From assembly GCF_000235365.1 (NCBI RefSeq), contig NC_016452.1, positions 1,102,001 to 1,166,000 of the forward strand: a DNA stretch of 64,000 bases, given 5' to 3'. The position numbers and the translations under genes are program-made. The stretch's first letter is position 1; each line of letters opens with the position of its first letter. The notes beneath the pieces were generated by a model. The model was not told the origin of the DNA and did not search any database. It was given only the letters and a program-made list of their open reading frames with translations. The DNA comes from Eremothecium cymbalariae DBVPG#7215 (Eukaryota; Ascomycota; Saccharomycetes; Saccharomycetales; Saccharomycetaceae). This document shows, piece after piece, positions 38,737-47,625 of the stretch.

Positions 38737-41587
38737 GCAACAACAGCAACAACAACAGCAGCAGCAGCAAGAACATCAAGAAAACCAAGCTCTTCCAGGA
38801 CTTTCATTGCCGGTACAACAAGCAGGGATGGTGTCAGGTCATCAGCAGGGCCAGCATCCTCAGCAGCAGCAGCTCTCGCAGCAGCAGCTCTCGCAGAAGC
38901 CACAGGCGGTTAATCAGCAATCGGGTCTAGTTCCTGGCCAGCGTCACAACCAGCAGGAGCAGCAGCAGGAGCAGCAGATGTACTGTTACTACTATCCGCA
39001 GCAGTATTCTAACTACCCTTATTATTACACAACCGGTGGGGCCGCCTCGGGCCACTTGGCTAATAATGCTGCTACTCAGAATTCGCCGACCTTACCTTCG
39101 GTTGCCCCTGTGTCGTCGACAGCACTCAAGACGTGTTCTTCGGTTGGGGGTGCAGGTTCATCGTCCATTGGCGGTGCGTTACGTGCAGAAGATCATCACC
39201 AGCACCACGGTGCTGGCGCTGGTGCTGGTGCCGCCGCTGCTGCCGCAAGATATCGGCTAGGGACGTGTCCTCAACCAACTGCATATCAGTATCCAGGGTT
39301 TCAGACGTCGCCCTCGTCGTCGTCGTCGGTCTTTGCGCATGTTGCTAGCCCTGCTGCTGCTGCTGCTGCTTCCACCACTGCTGCCGCCGCCACCACTGCT
39401 ACTACTACTGCTAATCAACGGTATTCTGCGTATAACCAGGTGACAGATCCACAGCAAGATCGGCAGTATGCGCAGCAGCAGAAGCACCACCAGCATACAA
39501 CTTACCAGCGGCAGCAGCGACAGCAACAGCGACAGCAGCAATCGCCGCCGCAGCAGCAGCAACCGCAGCAACCCCTGCATCATCAGCAGCAACCGGCGCA
39601 TGCTTATCCACACGGCCATTCGCATGCTGCCCAGTATTATAGGTCCACTGCGGGATTAAATACATATGAGGACGTTCCTCCTACTGCTGCAACATTAACT
39701 GCAACCACAACACCCACCCCTGTTCCTACAACAAATACATCCCTACAGAGCAACTCTCCTGGACTAGTGAAGCAGCAGACCTACATAGAACCGATACCTT
39801 CTGCAATTCCTCATAACAGCGTGGCAGCAATGGGAGGTGGTGGAGGGTCAGGGGCAGTCTCTGCATCGTACCGTTCTAGTGTCATGCCCACGCCTACGGC
39901 AGGTGTAGGCGAAATGTCGGTTTCAGGGGCAACTGTGAAAAAGGGCAAAGTTTCCAATGGAATTCTCAACACCCCAGCTGCCTCGCTCTCTCTCGATTCG
40001 GCGCCGCAAATGCAGACGGCGGCAACGGCGGCTACGGCTACGGCTACGGCTGCGGCTGCAGCATCTTCTGCAACACCAGGCCATAGCAGTAATAGCAGTG
40101 GCTTCGAAATACAGGGTCCAAGAGTTACGACCACAATGTGGGAAGATGAACATACTCTGTGTTACCAGGTTGAGGCCAACAGTGTCAGTGTGGTCCGCAG
40201 AGCAGACAACGATATGATAAATGGCACAAAATTGTTGAATGTTGCAAAGATGACCCGCGGTAGAAGAGACGGCATTTTAAAAGCAGAGAAAGTTAGGCAT
40301 GTTGTCAAGATTGGATCAATGCATTTGAAGGGCGTTTGGATCCCATTTGAACGCGCATTGGCTTTGGCCCAGCGTGAAAAGATTGTCGACATATTATTCC
40401 CTTTGTTTGTCCGTGACATACAGAGCTTCATACAGCAAACCTGTACCACTAACGGGCTTGCACACGTAGGAGTAGGTCCCAAGTTGGGCAAGATTGTTCA
40501 ATCATCGGTTGCTGCGGCTGGAACAACAGCACCTTTGATCATGGCATCACAATTTTCGTCACAGGACCAGCAGCAACAAGCGCGCCAAACCCAGAAGGCA
40601 GAACAGAAAGCGCAGCAGCAAGCGCAGCAGCAAGCGCATCAAGCTCATCAAGCTCATCAAGCTCATCAAGCTCATCAAGCTCATCAAGCTCATCAAGCTC
40701 ATCAAGCTCATCAAGCTCATCAAGCTCATCAAGCTCATCAAGCTAATCAAGCTCAACAGCATGCGCTGCAAGCTCAACAGCACGCACAAGAACAACAGCA
40801 AGCACAAGAACAACAGCAAGCACAACAGCAACAGGTACAAAATCGTCGGTCATCTACAACAGCTGCTAATCCACAAAAGCAGTCTCCGTACTTATTGAAT
40901 ACGTACCCTACACAATCTTACTGCACAAGGGAAAGTTACTTACCCCAACCGTTTGCATATTCGTACGAAAACAATGGTGGCGCCCAATCTAACTATGGTT
41001 ATTCTTCTGCGGGACCAACTTCCGCAGCATCCATTGGCAACGTCACAAGTGTTTCCCGCCAACCACCGCGCGGTCAATCGCCTTTTCAAGCATTAACCCA
41101 AGTTGGTGCGTTGGCGCAGAAACAGTTGAACTCCAAAGAACAACTACCATTACCAATAGCTCCTATCGGTGCCTGTGGTGGTGGGGGAGGGAACTCCAGT
41201 TATTCCTCTGCTGCTGCCGCGGCCGCGGCCGCGGCAGCGGCAGCTGCTGCTACAACCGCTCCCTTCCTGCAACATGCACAACAAGGCTTCCCTCCAAGAA
41301 GAGAGGATCTCCAAAGCCACCACCATGTTGGAAGTCTTAAACATGATGACACCTCTGCTACTGTACTTCCGCCTCCGCAATCTCTCATATCCCAACGTGA
41401 TCCAACTTCCTTGACTACAACACGTACAGGAACGACGGCTACAAACTCCATCACTTCCGCAGCCTCTATGCGTGTGGGCCATCACCACCACCACCATCTA
41501 GGCACCAATACAAACTCCATTGCTACTCTTGCCTCCACTGTCACTTCGGATCATCCTGGACATGTTGTGTATCCTGCTAAAGAATAA
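38624..41587 (+). CDS. APSES-domain transcription factor, ancestor of Phd1 and Sok2
   Basis: 987 aa. The APSES DNA-binding domain lies at about 497-605 ([20 protein letters not shown] ... [23 protein letters not shown] ... [13 protein letters not shown]). Around it are low-complexity tracts: 27 consecutive Gln near residue 23, Gln/His and Ala runs, 12 HQA repeats at about 672-707 and a second Ala run near 870. Sc has two descendants from the genome duplication, PHD1 (YKL043W) and SOK2 (YMR016C), which control pseudohyphal growth. This single gene sits where both would map, next to PRI2 and SPC42, so I give no single symbol. Nuclear regulator of filamentation by family; targets unknown. Confidence 0.93.
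38690..38770 (+). repeat. CAA/CAG run encoding 27 Gln
   Basis: In-frame trinucleotide run, first almost pure CAA, then mixed CAA/CAG, near the N-terminus of the APSES protein. Length is probably polymorphic. Confidence 0.95.
40637..40744 (+). repeat. Twelve perfect copies of CATCAAGCT encoding His-Gln-Ala
   Basis: A 9-bp minisatellite without a single substitution over 108 bp, followed by a variant AATCAAGCT unit. Identity at the nucleotide level implies recent expansion. It lies C-terminal to the APSES domain. Confidence 0.95.
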
Positions 41588-42398
41588 TCAACTAAAATAT
41601 CAAGAAAAAAGAAGAAGAAATATAAGTATATATATGTAACTGCCTTTTCCCCAGGCAATCCTCCTAAGCCTTTTAGTTTAAACCCTCTTTGTTTGATTTT
41701 GTTTTTTTAATGCCCTCCACTTTCCCCATACACATAAAAAGCAAAAGCTCGTCATTAAAGAATGAAAGAAAGAAAAAGAAGAAAATTAATTACAACCATT
41801 CATATTCCTACCCCCTCCCTACTCCTACTATTTGACCCCATAAAGCAGCTACGAGTGCTCGATTAATTTACAATGCTTCAACAACACATCTAGGAAATCC
41901 CCTCCCGCTCAATGCCGTCTGCAAATCGGTTTTTGTCGGTTATATATACCCGCAGTATATATACATGTATATTGTGTTTCACTATTTTTTTAGCTACTTA
42001 CATCTATTCTCTTTAGTGTCATGATTTAGTACTGTCCAGTACTGTTGCCCCTACTTGTATATTTGCTAGTGTAGTAATGATAATGTCGGAACTGTGTACT
42101 ACATATAGTCAAAAAAACTTAGTATCGTCATTTCGTATGATGTGGGTATTAAATACATATATATCTGGTATCTACATCTATATGATTCCACTTTGGTTTC
42201 ATTATAACAGTGCCCTATCGCCAAAGTCACGTGCACTATATCGTCGGCTGACTTGTACGTTGTTTAAGGGCTCCGCCAGCGCTCTCGGAATTCTGAAACA
42301 CGAAAATTTTGAACACAAAATGCAACTTCAAATATAGTCTGAACTGAGATCTTCACCTTCACCCAGTTAAAGTTGACCATAGGATCTCTCTTCAAAGT
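41588..42398. promoter_or_regulatory. Intergenic, APSES gene 3' end to SPC42 promoter
   Basis: About 810 bp. An AAG-rich stretch follows the APSES gene stop. GTCACGTG at 42226-42233 is a Cbf1-type E-box about 170 bp before SPC42. No further gene seen; the open frame 42077-42337 has no recognisable content. Confidence 0.4.
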
Positions 42399-42754
42399 AT
42401 GAATATCTCACCTACACCTAAGAGATACCAGAACCCGAATCACATGCCACGTGCAGTCAACTTTAATTACCAGAATCCTGCCCCAGCATACCATGACCCT
42501 ATTAATGGTCATGGCGGGGAGCGAATTGTGCCTGAAGAGTACAAAATCAATTCCAACATGATTTCTTCCCTAATTAAACAAAACAAGGATCTACTATCTA
42601 AGTTGGAAGATAAGGAACGTGAGTTAGAGAAATTGAATGTTCTTGTGGGTTCTTTACGTGGGAAGTTGATAAAATACACAGAACTGAACAAAAAACTCCA
42701 GGCCCAAGCTGCACAAGCTGCGCGAGCACCACCGCCTCTTGCCGCACCAGAACC

Positions 42755-42788
<34 letters not shown>

Positions 42789-43430
42789 TCGCAGCCAGAA
42801 CTCGCACAAGACTACATACAGCTGCCCAAACGGCTGCAAGGAAATTCAGAAAATGATAAAAAAATCAATGAAATCTACGACAAATTAGAATACTTGACAA
42901 ATGTCGTAGCCCAGCAGCAGCAGCAACCACAACAGCAGCAGCAATCATCACAGAAACATAGCCAGCTTCAAACTCCTGCTCATAGGACAGGTCCCTCATA
43001 CAACACTGTGAGCGATGACGACATCATGATTAGCGAATCTTCAGAGTTGCGAAAATTGGAAGAACAAGTTGACCAACTTAAACGTAAAGTTCTTATTAAG
43101 AGTGAAAACGAACTGCGCAAACTTTCATTAAATCAGCAATTGGTGGATTTGATGGGGAAACTAGGAGTTTCTTCCGCCCAGAACTCCGCTTCTGCAAACT
43201 CTCTGCTCTACGACAGAATCCCTACCCCCAGTTCGGCCCCTTCAATCCCTTCTGCAGGCCACGTCCACACTACTACGCACTGCGAGCAATGCCATCACCA
43301 TTCGGAGGAATCCCTCAAACGCCCTGCAATGGATATCAAAAACGCATTAGAGACACCTACTCCATCGAGGACAAAACGTGACAATCACAACTATAACAGT
43401 AACATTAACAGCAACAACCCAATCTGGTAA
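42399..43430 (+). CDS. SPC42: Spindle pole body central plaque protein Spc42
   Basis: 343 aa (Sc Spc42, YKL042W, 363 aa). The N-terminus MNISPTPKRYQ matches Sc MNGSPTPKRYS. A coiled coil spans about 50-105 (LVPEEYK-like VPEEYKINSNMISSLIKQNKDLLSKLEDKERELEKL). After Gln-rich inserts comes the second conserved block (about 205-250; DDDIMISESSELRKLEEQVDQLKRK), then ATPTP-like sequence at the end. Spc42 forms the crystalline core layer of the spindle pole body. The Gln runs (an 11-residue CAG run at 42756-42788 and another near residue 175) are an addition relative to Sc. Confidence 0.93.
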
Positions 43431-44248
43431 CCATCCGTTTCCTGCATTACTCCGTTCTCATATATAACTTCTCTGCTCAACCCTTCAGGAGGGTTGCTAA
43501 AGTGCCGTGTCTGATTACGTAAAGCAGTTGCATATGCTAATTTGGCTTATCCTTTTTTGACTCGAACACCTTGTGCATAATTGAATCATCTCGATTACCC
43601 TTAACAGATCACCACTGCCGTTGTCCCTACCTTTGGATTACGAGATAAGCGCACTGCCGATACTTCTGTGACTATGCAGGAATTTGGAAACTTGGAAATA
43701 ATCGTGGATTTAATTAGGTAGGTCACCCAATGGCCGATATAAGCGGGTGTAATAATGTTCATAACAACGGGGAATGTTCTAAAAGGACGGGATGGGAGCG
43801 AACGGTTAGTTAATTATAATCTTATTAGTTTTTTTCAGGTTTCAAGTCAGTCAGAATATATGTAATTTGATGTCATCTTTCACAAGTAATAAAGACGGAG
43901 TGTTCTTACTGCCTTGCTGGGGAAATTTTATGTATAAAAGGGTTATTCTCAATATGGCGTTACACTATCTTTTCTACAAGATGATTTTTTGAATAGGTTG
44001 TAATAATAATGCATATCTGCTTCCACCGGTGATTTTAATGTTGAATTTCTCAATGTTAATATTTAAAAACAAAAACCAAAAATAATTAGCCTTAATTTAG
44101 AGGTGCGTCCAAAAGTAATCAACTTGCCTAGGGATATAAATCAGCTATTTTAAAATGATGTGGGCCTAATTATATACATGCATACATACATATGGTCATA
44201 AACCATTACTAAGGTGCTAAAATAGTCTAATATTTTTTTCCAATTTGG
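43431..44248. other. Intergenic between convergent SPC42 and BUD22
   Basis: About 820 bp between two stop codons, AT-rich to the right. In Sc the cytochrome P450 gene ERG5 (YMR015C) lies between SOK2 and BUD22. I see no reading frame or P450 heme motif remnant here. Nothing else recognised. Confidence 0.45.
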
Positions 44249-45784
44249 CTAATCGAACGTAATCTTCTTTCCTTGAAACTTGGCATTCTTCCGTTTTTCT
44301 TCAGCCAACTTCTTGGCCTCCCAAGATGGATGCAAAGGCTGATTTTCCGTAGAATTCCTTACTGAATTTTTGCCCATCTCTCTCATTTTGGATCTCTCGG
44401 CTAAAGAGAATACCCTTTGTTGTCCAGCTTCCCTAGCAGCACGTTTAGCAACTCTCTCCTCGTATTCGCGTCTTTTTGTCTCTCTCTCTTCATGTTCCTT
44501 TTTAAACTGCTTTTGAATATGGTTAGCACTTCTCCCATACTTCATCTCCCAAATCTTTTGTCTTGCCCTTTGACCTCTACGGTTCTTCCGTTGTGGTTTG
44601 TTGGAGAGCTGTGCTTTAGCGACATCATCGTCCGTGGATCCACCTTCCTCATCACCGCTGTAGTAACCAGCCATCAAAGCTGGTAATTTCCCTGTTGGGT
44701 TTATCTCGTTCCGCTGCTTCTTTTTAGCAGGTCCATCGCGTGGTTCTTCTTCTTCGTTGTCAGACAATTCAATGTTATCATCTGAGGCCTCACTAGGCTC
44801 CTCATCTGTCACTTCATTATAGTTGATTTTGGTGTCCAGCTGGTATTCAACTTCTTCTGTGTCTTCGTCATCTGATGCGACAACCATGCCTTTGTATTGT
44901 GCTAAAATTTGCTCTTCATCTATCTCCTCACAATTTTCAAGATCTTCTTCAAAAGTACTTGAATCGTCCTCGCTACCGCTTTTTTCACTGTCATATTCCT
45001 CGTTCGATTTACTACTGAGGGCTTCGTCATCAGAAGATGCAGCAGTAGCCTTGCTAACAACTTTTGAATTACTATCGCCGGGTATCGTCGATTCTTCAGC
45101 AAGTGCATTCTTCCGAGCACCTAAAACAATTTCAATACCAGCTTCTAATCCAGAAATTAATTCTTTAACACTTCGGACGTTCATTAATTGTGATACTAGT
45201 TGTTCCAATCCTGCAGTTCCTTTAATGACTTTATTCCAAACCCTACTGGGATTGCAATCTGCGTCCTTGTCATTAAATTCTTTGAGTATGTCATGGCCTT
45301 CAAACCATTCGGGAGGACCATTCTTCAATCCACGTGTTGAACACACCTTTGATATAACCACCTTAATAACCTTTGATCGCGCCAGTAAGCGGGAAAAGGT
45401 AAGAAAATCTATACTTGTTTTCAATTCTTCCAAACATTGTAACTTCTTAGACGCCGTGTCCTCTTTATCCTTTTTGTTATGAAGCATACTATACTGGTTT
45501 TCTAATTGTTTGAAGAAATAATGAGTTAACTTAGTTTCAGCATAGTGAACTTTATTATTCAACAGTTCTAATTTCAATGCATTCACATCCCTAGATAACT
45601 GTTCACTATTTGACACTTGTAATAGCTTTTCCATCTTTTTAGATGATTTCTTTCCCTTAGAATTATAATATTTAGGAGTAGTCTTCAGACGGGGATGAAA
45701 CTCAGAAAGCGTTTGATTAATTAAATGATATTGATATTCGGCATGATCAAGTCTATAGAGGGTATTAGACTTCTTAGAAACCAT
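44249..45784 (-). CDS. BUD22: Ribosome biogenesis protein Bud22
   Basis: 511 aa (Sc Bud22, YMR014W, 519 aa). The N-terminal part is helical (LDHAEYQYHLINQTLSEFHPR; KVIKVVISKVCSTRGLKNGPPEWFEGHD). A very acidic Ser/Glu/Asp region (about 250-375) follows, then the conserved basic BUD22 C-terminus (NRRGQRARQKIWEMKYGRSANH; LHPSWEAKKLAEEKRK; ending GKKITFD). It acts in 40S subunit maturation in the nucleolus. The frame opens with TTG; the ATG at 45784 gives MVSKKSNTLYRLD. The neighbouring snoRNA cluster is part of the same rRNA-processing theme, as in Sc. Confidence 0.95.
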   Translation of the reverse strand: MVSKKSNTLYRLDHAEYQYHLINQTLSEFHPRLKTTPKYYNSKGKKSSKKMEKLLQVSNSEQLSRDVNALKLELLNNKVHYAETKLTHYFFKQLENQYSMLHNKKDKEDTASKKLQCLEELKTSIDFLTFSRLLARSKVIKVVISKVCSTRGLKNGPPEWFEGHDILKEFNDKDADCNPSRVWNKVIKGTAGLEQLVSQLMNVRSVKELISGLEAGIEIVLGARKNALAEESTIPGDSNSKVVSKATAASSDDEALSSKSNEEYDSEKSGSEDDSSTFEEDLENCEEIDEEQILAQYKGMVVASDDEDTEEVEYQLDTKINYNEVTDEEPSEASDDNIELSDNEEEEPRDGPAKKKQRNEINPTGKLPALMAGYYSGDEEGGSTDDDVAKAQLSNKPQRKNRRGQRARQKIWEMKYGRSANHIQKQFKKEHEERETKRREYEERVAKRAAREAGQQRVFSLAERSKMREMGKNSVRNSTENQPLHPSWEAKKLAEEKRKNAKFQGKKITFD

Positions 45785-46038
45785 TTCGACGATCAATTAA
45801 TTGAGCCTTTCAGGTTTTTACTATTATGTGAAAAATGGCGATGAGATGAACTCTTGTAAAACTCAAATACAGATGAAAATTTCTTTGAAGGCTACCTTTG
45901 TAATATATATGTCTGGGTGTTTAATGCAGCAAGAAACGGCCAGGAACACATCAATATGGTCCTTGTGACCAAGCATAAAGAGCATATATAGCAAGATATA
46001 GCAAGAGAAATAAGGCTTAAACGACTATTGATTTACCA

Positions 46039-46132
46039 AGCTATCAGACTGACATGCAAATCGTAAAATAGGTTTCGAATCATAGATAAAGAAACTCATA
46101 AATTTGGGTATAATTTTAAGTCATCACATGAA
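46039..46132 (-). ncRNA. snR72: Box C/D snoRNA snR72, guide for 25S Am876
   Basis: Minus strand. C box GTGATGA (complement of 46121-46127), D box CTGA (complement of 46044-46047). The plus strand next to the D box, 46049-46063, reads CTGACATGCAAATCG, which matches 25S rRNA CTGACGTGCAAATCG except one position that can pair G-U. The fifth nucleotide from the D box is the A that I place at Sc position 876, the known snR72 target. It is the most promoter-distal member of the cluster, as in Sc. Ends are approximate (plus or minus 5 nt). Confidence 0.88.
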
Positions 46133-46163
46133 TGTAATAAGACGAGTTATTTTTTAAACGTCA

Positions 46164-46181
46164 ATGCTTGTCCTCAAGCAT
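46164..46181 (-). other. Rnt1-type hairpin between snR73 and snR72
   Basis: On the minus strand, a perfect 7-bp stem ATGCTTG/CAAGCAT closes the tetraloop AGGA, an AGNN loop recognised by yeast RNase III (Rnt1). Its place between two snoRNAs fits a processing site that releases pre-snoRNAs from a polycistronic transcript. Confidence 0.75.
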
Positions 46182-46225
46182 CTCTTCATATACTAGGATT
46201 ACCAATCTAGTCTACTCACTGTTTG

Positions 46226-46334
46226 AAGTATCAGTATTATGCCTGTAAAGGCGAGTCTCATCAACATCCCGGGATTAAACAGTCCTGGGAGAACACAGTT
46301 GACCGTCGTGAAACGAAGTATTCATCATTTAACA
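46226..46334 (-). ncRNA. snR73: Box C/D snoRNA snR73, guide for 25S Cm2959
   Basis: Minus strand. C box ATGATGA (complement of 46322-46328), D box CTGA (complement of 46231-46234), internal C'-like TTGATGA (complement of 46258-46264) and a degenerate D' box CTGT (complement of 46295-46298). Plus-strand 46301-46311, GACCGTCGTGA, equals 25S rRNA sequence; the fifth nucleotide from D' is the C at Sc 2959, the known snR73 target. Length of about 107 nt agrees with Sc snR73. Ends approximate. Confidence 0.88.
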
Positions 46335-46379
46335 GGATGAGAGACCAAGACGTTGGTTCACTGAGTATATGAAGCGGGA

Positions 46380-46465
46380 GGGTTTCAGACTTTTTAAACA
46401 ACCTCTCTTCAATAAAATTTCAGACATATGCTTGTCTTTAATGTTTTAGTGTTCATCATTTTGTA
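46380..46465 (-). ncRNA. snR74: Box C/D snoRNA snR74, guide for 18S Am28
   Basis: Minus strand. C box ATGATGA (complement of 46453-46459), D' box CTGA (complement of 46420-46423), D box CTGA (complement of 46385-46388). Plus-strand 46425-46437, CATATGCTTGTCT, is identical to the 5' part of 18S rRNA (residues 25-37). The fifth nucleotide from D' is A28, the known snR74 target (U27 in vertebrates). Ends approximate. Confidence 0.92.
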
Positions 46466-46507
46466 AAGCCTCCAGACGTTCAAAATACCAAAATATCGTT
46501 ATACCAT

Positions 46508-46530
46508 GGTGCTATCTTCTGATAGCCACC
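46508..46530 (-). other. Rnt1-type hairpin between snR75 and snR74
   Basis: On the minus strand the stem GGTGGCTATC/GATAGCACC (one bulged base) closes the tetraloop AGAA, matching AGNN. It lies in the spacer between snR75 and snR74. Confidence 0.75.
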
Positions 46531-46554
46531 AAAGTGCATAGAAGAGACCAGAAA

Positions 46555-46653
46555 GATAATCAGAAATGCATGAATGGAATATTTATTGGTTTGTCTTCAG
46601 CGAGAAAAACCTCGAAATCAGACTCGTCATCTATAGGAGATCATCATTTGCAA
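46555..46653 (-). ncRNA. snR75: Box C/D snoRNA snR75, guide for 25S Gm2288
   Basis: Minus strand. C box ATGATGA (complement of 46641-46647), D' CTGA (complement of 46618-46621), D box CTGA (complement of 46560-46563; a further CTGA at 46597-46600). Plus-strand 46623-46633, CTCGTCATCTA, equals 25S rRNA; the fifth nucleotide from D' is G, matching the snR75 target G2288. Ends approximate. Confidence 0.9.
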
Positions 46654-46739
46654 TCCTTCAAGATCAACTTTTAAAACCCCGTGATATCATAAACAGTTTG
46701 AACAATCGGCAACCACAACATTTCTTGCAGCAATCCGGT

Positions 46740-46839
46740 TAAGATCAGTAGCGGTAGGTTTCTGAGGCCTACCATATAAGCAATGTCACTCACGATATTT
46801 ATCAGTGCCCAGTGCTGTGATTCCTCATATCACTAGTGG
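46740..46839 (-). ncRNA. snR76: Box C/D snoRNA snR76, guide for 25S Cm2197
   Basis: Minus strand. D' CTGA (complement of 46802-46805), D box CTGA (complement of 46745-46748). The C box is not canonical: the best candidate is GTGATAT (complement of 46827-46833), at the right distance compared with the other members. Plus-strand 46806-46816, TGCCCAGTGCT, equals 25S rRNA; the fifth nucleotide from D' is C, the snR76 target C2197. Boundaries are the least certain of the seven. Confidence 0.8.
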
Positions 46840-46907
46840 AAATTCTGCAAATTTTGTAAATTGCCGACCGCACATCTTCACCTAAAGACCTGCCACCTAG
46901 CAAGAAC

Positions 46908-46993
46908 ATGAATCAGAGTTTTGCAAAAACTTATCAACACTATATTTTCAGCCAGTAATTCCAGCTTTGTTTTTGTTAAATCATCATAAAATG
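46908..46993 (-). ncRNA. snR77: Box C/D snoRNA snR77, guide for 18S Um578
   Basis: Minus strand. C box ATGATGA (complement of 46981-46987), D' CTGA (complement of 46948-46951), D box CTGA (complement of 46913-46916). Plus-strand 46955-46966, GTAATTCCAGCT, is the universally conserved 18S segment; the fifth nucleotide from D' is the U of GGUAAUUCC, the snR77 target U578. Ends approximate. Confidence 0.92.
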
Positions 46994-47036
46994 TTCCTTC
47001 TATGCAAAAATATCACAAGACTGTTTCCGACTGGCA

Positions 47037-47052
47037 TGGTACTCCTGTACCA
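47037..47052 (-). other. Rnt1-type hairpin between snR78 and snR77
   Basis: On the minus strand a 6-bp stem TGGTAC/GTACCA closes the tetraloop AGGA (AGNN), in the spacer between snR78 and snR77. Same logic as the other two hairpins in this cluster. Confidence 0.72.
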
Positions 47053-47107
47053 ACCTAAATAATACCAGGTGTCTCTCCTTACGTGTAGAACCACTATACA
47101 GCATCAG

Positions 47108-47197
47108 GGACCTCAGAAAGACTCGATCAGTTTCTAATCACAAATAAAAAAATTCAGAAACTCTAGTTTGTAAATTAATCTAGGTCATCAGCGGTCA
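47108..47197 (-). ncRNA. snR78: Box C/D snoRNA snR78, guide for 25S Um2421
   Basis: Minus strand, first in the transcript. C box CTGATGA (complement of 47185-47191), D' CTGA (complement of 47154-47157), D box probably the CTGA at 47113-47116 (others at 47127-47130 and 47104-47107). Plus-strand 47160-47170, ACTCTAGTTTG, equals 25S rRNA; the fifth nucleotide from D' is U2421, the snR78 target. Ends approximate. Confidence 0.9.
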
Positions 47198-47625
47198 TAC
47201 CTAATCTCACGTAAAAAAACTTCAATAAGCGACACATCAGAAACTAGCACTTTATTCTACTACCCCTCTCAGTGTACCAAATCCATCCCTCGAACAACCA
47301 TTGCACTGGCCCTGGGATACCTAATTAATACAAAGAGAAGTCCTCGAGAAAGTGAAAAATTTTCCGCAATCCTCGAGGCCTTCTTATATAAGTTTCTTTT
47401 CGGAAAAAATATTTCTGGGGAAATCCGGGTAAAAATTCCGGATGTAATATTAAGAGACCGTGAGGGCTCGAAAGGCGTTAGTGACAGGCAGAACATTTAG
47501 ATATATATCTCTAAGTTGACGTTCCTCATAATTTGAGTGTTCAGTGCGATCGTATCCATCTTCTGAAAGGCATTTTCGTTAAGATCTAAGTAGTGAGGAT
47601 CCTACTAACAACTTACCGTTGTACG
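47198..47625. promoter_or_regulatory. Divergent promoter, snoRNA cluster and SEC59
   Basis: About 430 bp. A Reb1-type site CGGGTAA lies at 47426-47432. The palindromic TATA-like element CTTATATAAG at 47383-47392 would read as a TATA box on the minus strand, towards snR78, about 190 bp upstream of it. Use by the snoRNA transcript, SEC59 or both is inferred. Confidence 0.5.

Noticed and set aside
38622..38903. Minus-strand frames rich in Leu or Val opposite the start of the APSES gene
   Set aside because: They are the antisense translation of the CAA/CAG repeat and have no independent support.
39257..39665. Minus-strand Leu/Arg- or Ala-rich frames inside the APSES gene
   Set aside because: Shadows of Gln- and Ala-codon-rich coding sequence on the plus strand.
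42077..42337. 86-codon frame upstream of SPC42
   Set aside because: No family resemblance, AT-driven composition, and it lies where the SPC42 promoter should be.
46121..46230. ATCACATG at 46122-46129 as centromere element CDEI
   Set aside because: No AT-rich CDEII and no CDEIII follow; the sequence is explained as the C-box end of snR72.
46228..46250. Similarity of this stretch to 25S rRNA GTATCAGTTTTATG as a second guide
   Set aside because: The match is interrupted, no canonical box lies at the correct distance, and the TCAG is better explained as the snR73 D box.
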